From the NCBI GenBank assembly GCA_022826005.1, contig JAJDVT010000011.1:16221-80220 (forward strand): DNA of 64,000 bases. The letters are read 5' to 3'. Position numbers and translations under genes: made by a program. This document shows, in pieces, positions 48,673 through 55,832 of this stretch (its first letter is position 1; each line of letters opens with the position of its first letter). The stretch is from Gemmatimonadota bacterium (GTDB lineage Bacteria > Gemmatimonadota > Gemmatimonadetes > Longimicrobiales > Gaopeijiaceae). The notes below the pieces were generated by a model. It saw only the letters and a list, made by a program, of their open reading frames with translations, was not told the origin of the DNA and made no database searches.

Positions 48673-49953
48673 ATGCTGACCCGGCCGCGCGGAGACCAGT
48701 TCCGGGTCCAGCCCTGGAGACTGCGCCCGCACCGCCGCGAGACTCTGCTGGCGGCTGTTCTCTCGCTCGCGACCACGCTCCCGCCAGGCCTCCAGCCGCT
48801 TCCGGCCGCGGCCCAGCAGTCCGGGTTGTCAGGCTACTACCTCAACCTCTGGACCCGGGTTGGCAGCAGTCCGCTCGGCGGCCCGTCGAACAGCTCGGCC
48901 TTCCAGCGGATGCGTCTCATGTGGGACGCCGACTCCGGGTCCGCGCTGGTGGACATCGCGTATGAACACGCCCTCACCTTTCGCGAACCTGGGACGCTGG
49001 GCGCCCAGCTCCTGACCGCAGCGGCCGGATCCGCGTCGGGCGGCGACTGGCTGACGCTGGACGGTGAAATCGACGCCGGTGAGGGCATCCTCTGGCGGCA
49101 CCGCTTCGACCGGCTGAGCGTGCGCTTCGATCTGGGTCCGGACGCCGACCTGGTCATCGGGCGCCAGCCCATCTCCTGGGCGACCACCCTCGTTCTCACA
49201 CCCGCCGACCCGTTCTCGCCCTTCGACCCCGCGGACCCGTTCCGCGAGTACCGGATCGGCGTCGACGCGGCGCGGCTGCGGTACTACGCGGGCGCGTTCA
49301 CCCAGTTCGAGTTCGTGGCACGTCCCGCCCTTGTCGGCCCGGGGGGCGAACGCGCGTTCTCCCTCCTGGCTCGTGCCACGACCAACCACGGCGGCTGGGA
49401 CCTCGGCGCGTGGGCGGGCACCGTCCACGACACCTTCGGCGCGGCCGCCTTCATGACGGGCGCGGTGGGTCTTTGGGCGGCGCGCGCCGAGGTCGTGGCG
49501 CGGCGCATCGACGACCGGACGGCCGTGCGGGCCAGCGCGGGCTTCGACCGCACCTTCTCGGCGGCCGGACGTGAGGTGTACGTCCTGGTCGAGTATCAGC
49601 ACGACCAGCTCGGGGCCGCTTCCCCTGACGAGTTGCTCTCCGTCGCGACGGGCCGCGCCTTCGCCCGGGGCGAGATGCAGACGCTGGGGCGAGACGTCGG
49701 CGCGCTGCAGCTGTCCTGCCAGCCTCACCCGCTCCTCTCGGCCAGCAACCTGGTTCTGGCCAGCCTGCGCGACGGCTCCTTCCTGCTCGCACCCGGGCTC
49801 GGCTACTCGGCCACGGAGAGCGTGGGCGTGAGGGTGGGCGCGTTCCTGGGGGTCGGGAGGGACGCGGCCCTGGAGGGCCTCACGCCGCGGCTGGGCTCGG
49901 AGTTCGGCGCGATTCCACCGGTCCTCTTCCTGTCGACGAACTTCTTCTTCTGA
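48673..49953 (+). CDS. Outer-membrane beta-barrel protein of the Lol-like operon
   Basis: The ATG at 48673 gives 426 residues; the track start at 48607 overlaps the ATPase. A charged n-region is followed by a signal peptide ending 'PLPAAAQQ'. The rest is long alternating strands, for example 'FDRLSVRFDLGPDADLVIGR', 'YYAGAFTQFEFVARPALVGP' and 'GLGYSATESVGVRVGAFLGV', closing with FLSTNFFF, a terminal-Phe barrel ending. As the last gene after the LolA-like protein, permeases and ATPase, it could be the outer-membrane terminus or client of that export route. Confidence 0.7.
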   Translation: MLTRPRGDQFRVQPWRLRPHRRETLLAAVLSLATTLPPGLQPLPAAAQQSGLSGYYLNLWTRVGSSPLGGPSNSSAFQRMRLMWDADSGSALVDIAYEHALTFREPGTLGAQLLTAAAGSASGGDWLTLDGEIDAGEGILWRHRFDRLSVRFDLGPDADLVIGRQPISWATTLVLTPADPFSPFDPADPFREYRIGVDAARLRYYAGAFTQFEFVARPALVGPGGERAFSLLARATTNHGGWDLGAWAGTVHDTFGAAAFMTGAVGLWAARAEVVARRIDDRTAVRASAGFDRTFSAAGREVYVLVEYQHDQLGAASPDELLSVATGRAFARGEMQTLGRDVGALQLSCQPHPLLSASNLVLASLRDGSFLLAPGLGYSATESVGVRVGAFLGVGRDAALEGLTPRLGSEFGAIPPVLFLSTNFFF

Positions 49954-49967
49954 GTCGGCTCCAGAAG

Positions 49968-50660
49968 CTTCTCAGGCGCGCGCGACGAGGGATTCCGCGC
50001 GTGGCTGAACTCCATTCCGACCCGCGAAGGCGACTTCATCGCATGCATCGAGGAGCGCTCGGATCTCATCAAGCTCTACGATGCCATGGGCGGCGAGGAC
50101 TGGGAGAACTCGGACAACCGGGGGACGAATGCCCCGCTGGACAGCTGGTACGGCATCGAGGTCGATTCAGTGACCGGACGCGTCACGGGGATCGACTTGA
50201 ACCGCAACAATCTCAAGGGAGAGGTGCCTCCGGAAATCCAGTACTTCCCTCACCTGCGACTGCTGCGCCTGGACTACAATGAGCTCACGGACGAGGTGCC
50301 TTCCCAAATCGGCCTTCTCAACTGGAGATACTCCATCTCTGTGAGGCCGGCGGTCTCGACAGTCCGGACGTGCTCGACGTGAGTCGCAACAGGATAACCG
50401 GACCGCTGCCGCCAGAGGTAGGCCAGCTTGACAGACTGCGGGTTCTGATCCTGCGCACCAATATGATTGACGGGCCCGTGCCAGCGGAATTCGGCCAACT
50501 CGGCAGCCTCCAGTTGATATCGGCAGCGAACAACTTGCTGTCCGGACCGTTGCCCCCGGAGTTGGGCGGATTGGGTTTCCCGGTATGGCTGCACCTCCAG
50601 AACAACCCCGGCCTGTCCGGTCCACTTCCGGCCGAGTTGACCTCTCTCGAGGAGCTGATA
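49968..50660 (+). pseudogene. Decayed leucine-rich-repeat protein gene
   Basis: Plant-type LRR sequence appears in two frames. Frame 1 runs 'FRAWLNSIPTREGDFIACIE', 'DSWYGIEVDSVTGRVTGIDL', 'LKGEVPPEIQYFPHLRLLRL' and breaks near 50322 at 'SQIGLLN'. Frame 2 resumes 'LEILHLCEAGGL' and then 'ITGPLPPEVGQLDRLRVLIL', 'GPVPAEFGQLGSLQLISAAN' and 'LSGPLPAELTSLEEL'. There is no start codon or signal before frame 1, which opens at the end of an LRR module. It is thus 5'-truncated and frameshifted. What follows to 50895 shows no LRR and is not assigned. Confidence 0.75.
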
Positions 50661-50895
50661 GCGTCGCGAACGCGCTGCGCTTCCGGCTTATCGACCCGAA
50701 CGAGCTTGAGATCCCCTCTGCCGAGCGCACGCTCCTTGTGTCGGGCGGGGCCTCCGCGGACGGCGGGCTGCATCTGGATCCGGCTTTCGTGATCGAGACT
50801 TCCGCGGTCGTGCCGCTGTTTGGCGGGCGATGCCGATTGGAGGGCCGGCGCGTGGGTGCGCGATCCCCAGGTCCGGCCGAACGCGACCGGCCCCC

Positions 50896-53800
50896 TCACA
50901 CCCCCACCACCGTCACCACCCCCGACCCCGCCGTCCCCCCCACCGGCACCTCGAAGCGCACCGCGCCCCCGTCCATCACCTCGAACGCCGCGACTTCCAA
51001 CTCCCCACGCAGCACGCGGTACCCACCCGACCGCAGCCCGGCCACCCGCACCCCGTTCCTGTGTGCCACCGGGTTGCCACTCTCCAGCTCGAAGCGCACC
51101 AGCGACAGATCCTCCGCCACGAAGATCGGCCGCCCTGCCGCGAAGCGGTCCACCTCCGTCTCGACGTGCAAGCGCTCGTCCCCGAGCATCGCGTGGAAAC
51201 GCCGCCGCAGTCCGTCCCGGGGCACCACCTCGACGCCGGCTGGGACCGCGCCGCCATCGCCGTCGCCGGGGCGTTCCCCGACCCCCCGCCACTCCCCCCC
51301 AAAACAGAACCGCCCGAAGATCGGGTCGTCGGCGATGACAGTCCGCGCACACCTCAACCCCCCGCAGAACCCCAGGTCGATCTCGCACGAGTAGTACCAG
51401 GACCCGCGCGAATGGGGCTGGTCGAGCCAGGTCTCGCCGTACGGGGCGGGTTCGAAGCCGCCGCCCGCGCCCCCGTCGTTCTCAGGCCCCGGATACCAGT
51501 AGCCGTAGTCTGATTCGGGGGTGCCGGTGTTCATGAGCGCCCAGGCGCTCAGGAAGGAGGCGTAGCCGAGCCGCAGGTACGCCCAGGGGTCGTCGGTGTG
51601 GTGAAGCGCGTAGTCGAGCACGCTCCAGCCGCCCATCTGGGACATGTAGGAGAGGGTGTAGGAGTTCCCGCCGGTTGTGCGGATGTCGCTTCCGAGGAGG
51701 TAGTAGGCGTTCTCCAGCCAGCCGCGGCAGAAGACGTTCGCGGCCATCTGGGCCTCCATGAACTCCTCGGCGGCATCGAGCGGGATGCGCTCCGAAGGCG
51801 GAAAGTCGACCCACCCCACGCGGACCTCCCTCGGCTCCTCCGGCGGCCCCGGGTCGGCGATCCTGAGCGCGTACCTGGCCAGCGCGTGCGTCTCCTCGAA
51901 GCCGGTGGTGTCGAAGGAGTATTCGGACTGGAAGAGGTCGGGGCGGTCGTTCACGAAAGTCCGCACCTTGCGCTCCCAGTGCGGCAGCAGGCGCTCCGCC
52001 TGTTCCGTCATTCCCTCGGCGAAGAGCGCGGCGACGACGTCCTCGACGACCAGCCCGTTCATCAGCCCGGTCCCGTACGCCGGCCAGCGCGTGGTCTCCC
52101 ACGGGATCGTGAACAGGGCCAGCGCGGTGCCGTAGGCTCGCCGCAGGTATTCTTCCGCGGTCATCGCCGTGCGGACTTGCGGGTGGTTTCGCGCGACCTT
52201 GTACATGCTCAGGTACATGAGCGTGATGTGCGGGTAGTCGTAGATCCGCCAGAGGTGTTGCCGGCCCGCCCGCCCGGGGTCGTCGCTCTCGCGGTTCGTC
52301 TTCCAGTCGGGGATACCGTAGATCCCGTAGGCGAAGGTCTCCTCGGTGGTCCGCTGCAGCCCGCCCCAGACGAAGTTCTCAATGTAGTAATCGAGCGCCT
52401 CGACCTCCTCCTGGACAGGCCATTCGGCGTTCTTCGACGCGAGGAAGGCCGGCTTGCTCAAACCGGGGTCGTCGCAGGTGACTTCGTAGATGCGCCAGCC
52501 GATGATGCGGTCGTAGTTGTCGGGTCCCAGCAGGACGTGCGTGTCCATGGCCCATTCGGCCAGCAGCCCGTCGTACCACAGCGCGGCGTCGCGGTGCTGG
52601 TGCGCGGCGACGAAGGCCCCGCGCTTTGCGATGAGCGTCTCGAGCGGCTCGGTCGCGAAGAACTCGAGATGCATGTGGCGGTCGTCGCCGAACCGCACCG
52701 TGAGGCGGTTCTCGCCGAGCCGCGAGAAGGCGGCCTCGTGGATCTCGAAGTCGCCGTTCGTGCCCACCCGGCGGAGTTCGGTCTCGTCCGGGTATTCCGC
52801 GTCCACCCCGTGGATCGGCTCGTTGGAGCGGAGCGCGAAGCGGGCCCGGAGGTCTATGGGGACCGTCATCCCCGGCACGACATGCACATCCACCAGGCCC
52901 TGCTCGACGAGGACGTCCCGCGCGTGGTGGTAGTCCTCCGCCCACCGCATCGTCAGCGAGTACGACTGCTCCTCACCGGGCGCGAGCACCAGCGAGGTGT
53001 TGGGCTGGCGCCAGTTGCACCCGCGCTCCGCCGCCACGGCTCCCGCCGCCGCCGAGTGGATGAAGGCGCGGTAGCCGCCGTCGGCCTCCCAGTACTCGAG
53101 ATGGGTGTGGTCGTCGGGGGTGATCAGCAGGTAGGGGCCGACGCTGTTTGCGCGCGACCAGAGGAGGCAGGAGCCGTGCCCCGCGACCAGGGTGTGCTTG
53201 AGGATGGGAGGCGACGGAGTGCCGCTTTCCGGGCGGTTCGCGTGGATGGGGAAGGGGAGCGCGAGGTCGCCGATCTCGATGGGCGCGCCGGTGCGGTTGC
53301 GAACGGTGATCGTCCAGCGGAGCGACTCGTCGGCCACCGAGAAGCCGAGTTGGACTTCGGGGGCGTCGAGCTGCGGCGGGAGCGTCACGGTGGTGCGTTG
53401 CTCCCGGCTGTCCGGGCCCATCGTCCAGTCGCGATGGGCCGATTCCTGGCCGGTGTCGAAGCGGCGCCAGGGGTGGGGTTCCGGTAGTGGCGGGTCTCCG
53501 GGCTGTGCGGCTCCTCGCGTGGGTGCGGCGTCCGCCGCGCGGTAGCGCAGGATGACTTCGCCGAGACGGGTGTCCGGCGCCACGTACTCGGTGTCGACGG
53601 TGTCGTCGGCGCAGCGCAGGCTGGTGATCGAGCCGTCGTCGAAGGTCACCGCAAAGCGGGTGGCGGAGGTGGGGGCGGGGGCCGCGCCGTGCCGATGCGC
53701 CGGGGCCGTCTCGGGGTGCGCGGCTGCCGAAGCCTCCGGCGCCCCCAAGGTCGTACCCAGAGCAGCCAGGCCAGTCGCCCGGAGAAACTGACGCCGGCTT

Positions 53801-53919
53801 GGGGCGTTATTGCCTGCGTCGCACACGGCGTCGCTCCCGTTGCCTGCGTCGCTCCCGGCGTTGCTCCCGTTGTTGCCGTTGCTCACGGAGTCGCTGCCGC
53901 TGTCATCCGCATCGCTCAT
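50896..53919 (-). CDS. Tat-exported DUF5695-like large protein (B)
   Basis: The protein has 1007 residues. A Ser/Asn/Gly-rich stretch precedes the Tat signal 'SRRQFLRATGLAALGTTLGA' (Arg42-Arg43). The ATG at 53919 overlaps the upstream stop (ATGA), which supports this start despite the long n-region. A beta-sandwich-like N-terminal half ('NRTGAPIEIGDLALPFPIHA') is followed by a helical half with many Trp/Tyr: 'YYIENFVWGGLQRTTEETFA', 'WRIYDYPHITLMYLSMYKVA', 'SYMSQMGGWSVLDYALHHTD'. It resembles paralog A in this operon and DUF5695 proteins, whose architecture suggests an (alpha/alpha)-barrel carbohydrate-active enzyme. No catalytic residue is assigned. Confidence 0.75.
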   Translation of the reverse strand: MSDADDSGSDSVSNGNNGSNAGSDAGNGSDAVCDAGNNAPSRRQFLRATGLAALGTTLGAPEASAAAHPETAPAHRHGAAPAPTSATRFAVTFDDGSITSLRCADDTVDTEYVAPDTRLGEVILRYRAADAAPTRGAAQPGDPPLPEPHPWRRFDTGQESAHRDWTMGPDSREQRTTVTLPPQLDAPEVQLGFSVADESLRWTITVRNRTGAPIEIGDLALPFPIHANRPESGTPSPPILKHTLVAGHGSCLLWSRANSVGPYLLITPDDHTHLEYWEADGGYRAFIHSAAAGAVAAERGCNWRQPNTSLVLAPGEEQSYSLTMRWAEDYHHARDVLVEQGLVDVHVVPGMTVPIDLRARFALRSNEPIHGVDAEYPDETELRRVGTNGDFEIHEAAFSRLGENRLTVRFGDDRHMHLEFFATEPLETLIAKRGAFVAAHQHRDAALWYDGLLAEWAMDTHVLLGPDNYDRIIGWRIYEVTCDDPGLSKPAFLASKNAEWPVQEEVEALDYYIENFVWGGLQRTTEETFAYGIYGIPDWKTNRESDDPGRAGRQHLWRIYDYPHITLMYLSMYKVARNHPQVRTAMTAEEYLRRAYGTALALFTIPWETTRWPAYGTGLMNGLVVEDVVAALFAEGMTEQAERLLPHWERKVRTFVNDRPDLFQSEYSFDTTGFEETHALARYALRIADPGPPEEPREVRVGWVDFPPSERIPLDAAEEFMEAQMAANVFCRGWLENAYYLLGSDIRTTGGNSYTLSYMSQMGGWSVLDYALHHTDDPWAYLRLGYASFLSAWALMNTGTPESDYGYWYPGPENDGGAGGGFEPAPYGETWLDQPHSRGSWYYSCEIDLGFCGGLRCARTVIADDPIFGRFCFGGEWRGVGERPGDGDGGAVPAGVEVVPRDGLRRRFHAMLGDERLHVETEVDRFAAGRPIFVAEDLSLVRFELESGNPVAHRNGVRVAGLRSGGYRVLRGELEVAAFEVMDGGAVRFEVPVGGTAGSGVVTVVGV

Positions 53920-55829
53920 GGAATCGCTCCCGGTTGCTCCGGTTGTTGCTCCCGTTCCTCACCGTCCGGCCGCGGCCGCTGCTCCCGGCGCCGCTCCCCC
54001 GCCAGCCGCTCGTTCAACCGGCTGAGGAATTCGTAGAGCGCTGGGTCCTTCTCTGCGAGCAGAGCGCGGGTGTGTCCGAAAGTTCCCCGCTGATCGATGA
54101 ACTTGACCTCGGAGATGAAGGCCTCGGCGGCCTGCGCGAAGTACTCCATCTCGTTGAAGTCGGCGTAGTAGTCCAGAGTGCGCCGCTCCCGCCTCGCCAC
54201 CGCGAAGAGCCGGGAGATCTCTTCTTGCAGATCCTCGGGCAGCATCTGGTGCACCTGGTGCGTGAACTCGTGCGTGATGACGTTCCAGCGCTGGTAGCGG
54301 ACGCCCCGCACCCATTCCTCGCCGCCGACGGCGTGAAAACCTCCCTGTCCCTTCACGTCGTCCCACAGGCGCAGGTCGAAGGTATGCCTCCCCCTGTTGA
54401 ACTCCTTGTGCGGCGACTGCCAGAGCAGCTTGTGGAACGGCAGCAGATGAAAGGTGGCCCCCCGAGCGGCGAGCACCGGCAGGAAGTTGCTGAACGGTTC
54501 CACGGACAGGCGGACGATCTTCCGGAGTTCTTCGTCGAGTCGCTCGTAGTCGGGGAATACCACGCGCAGCCCTTCCGGCTCGGGCGCGCCGCGCCGGGCG
54601 AAGACCTCCCGCATCTCGTCCAGCCCCACGATCACGCGGTCCCGCATGCGGCCGAGCGACATGGCCACGCCGTAGTGCGCGAGGCCGTACCCGGGATGAT
54701 CGGCCAGGATGCGTTCGAACCACTCCAGCGCGGCGTCGTAGTCGCCCAGCTGGTAGTGCGCCGTGCCGATCCCCATCAGCGCGACGACGTTGCCGGGGTC
54801 CGCCGCCAGGACCTCCCGGAACGGCCCCATCGCTTCCTCGTACTGCCGGGCCAGGAGGTGTTCGTCGCCCATGGCCAGCAGCTCGCCGATGCGGCCGTCG
54901 AACTCGGCGGGGTCCGCCGGCACCGAATCGTAGCCGAGGAGCGAGCCGCCGTTGCCCAGGTAGCTGTGCGCACCCTGGGCGTACGGGTCGAGCGCGATGG
55001 CGAAGTGGGCGTGATGGTAGGCCTCCGCGATCGCGCTGTCGTTCCGGAATACCGTGGCCAGTTGGGCGTGTCCGTTGGCGGAGAGCGAATCGACCTCGAC
55101 GACGCGGTGCACGGATGTCCTCCACTCGGCGTTCTCCTGCGCCTCCCGGTGGATCCGCGCCGCCAGCAGGTGGGCGGAGGCAAGGTGTGGGTCGAGGGTG
55201 AGCGCGCTCTGCAGGAAGTCACGCGCGTCCTCGCTCCGGTGCTGCCAGAAGGCGATCTCGGCCGCGCCGAGCCGGGCCTTCGCCGAATTGGGGTAGCTCT
55301 CGAGAAGGCCGGTGTAGATCGAATCGGCTCTGGTGATGTCCATCGCGTCGAGGGCCAGCCGGCCGCGGAGGAGAGCGAGGTCGGCGCTCGCCAGCGGCGG
55401 CGCGCCTGTCGCTGGATTGGCCGCTCCCAGCCCCGCCCCTGCCAACCCGGCCGCCTGGGCAACGATCCGGCCCGCCTCCCCGAACCGGAACTGGCGGCGC
55501 CGGAGGACCGCTTGCGTCAGGAGTGCGTCGAGGTGGCCGGGATCCACGGCGAGCAGCCCCACCAGGATCGAATCGGCTTCCTCGAAGTGCCCACCCTGCA
55601 TGCGAAGCGCCGCCATCCGGCAGAGGCGGTCGGATGACCCGGGCTCGTCCGCCAGCAAGCCCAGGGTCGCCTGCACCGCCGAGTCCAGCTGGGCGACCGT
55701 CCGGACGGACTGCATGCATCCGACATCCTGTGGGGGGGACCTCGCAGGCAGCGGTTCCGCGAGCGCCGCCCCGTTCGGCGCCGTGAGCGAAAGCACCGCA
55801 GCCGCGACGAGTTTCCCGGGGCGCAGCAA
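53916..55829 (-). CDS. TPR protein with HExxH zinc-peptidase domain
   Basis: The protein has 637 residues from a TTG start 3 nt after the upstream stop. A signal peptide ends near 'NGAALAEP'. Residues about 60-400 are TPR units, e.g. 'LTLDPHLASAHLLAARIHRE' and 'ALMGIGTAHYQLGDYDAALE'. From about 430 comes a gluzincin-like peptidase with 'WNVITHEFTHQVHQMLPEDL' (HExxH) and a downstream Glu in 'NEMEYFAQAAEAFI' as third ligand. A Gln/Glu/Pro-rich tail ends the protein. It sits between two DUF5695-like genes in one operon. A periplasmic processing or surface-attached protease is inferred. Confidence 0.8.
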   Translation of the reverse strand: MLRPGKLVAAAVLSLTAPNGAALAEPLPARSPPQDVGCMQSVRTVAQLDSAVQATLGLLADEPGSSDRLCRMAALRMQGGHFEEADSILVGLLAVDPGHLDALLTQAVLRRRQFRFGEAGRIVAQAAGLAGAGLGAANPATGAPPLASADLALLRGRLALDAMDITRADSIYTGLLESYPNSAKARLGAAEIAFWQHRSEDARDFLQSALTLDPHLASAHLLAARIHREAQENAEWRTSVHRVVEVDSLSANGHAQLATVFRNDSAIAEAYHHAHFAIALDPYAQGAHSYLGNGGSLLGYDSVPADPAEFDGRIGELLAMGDEHLLARQYEEAMGPFREVLAADPGNVVALMGIGTAHYQLGDYDAALEWFERILADHPGYGLAHYGVAMSLGRMRDRVIVGLDEMREVFARRGAPEPEGLRVVFPDYERLDEELRKIVRLSVEPFSNFLPVLAARGATFHLLPFHKLLWQSPHKEFNRGRHTFDLRLWDDVKGQGGFHAVGGEEWVRGVRYQRWNVITHEFTHQVHQMLPEDLQEEISRLFAVARRERRTLDYYADFNEMEYFAQAAEAFISEVKFIDQRGTFGHTRALLAEKDPALYEFLSRLNERLAGERRREQRPRPDGEEREQQPEQPGAIP

Positions 55830-55832
55830 GGG

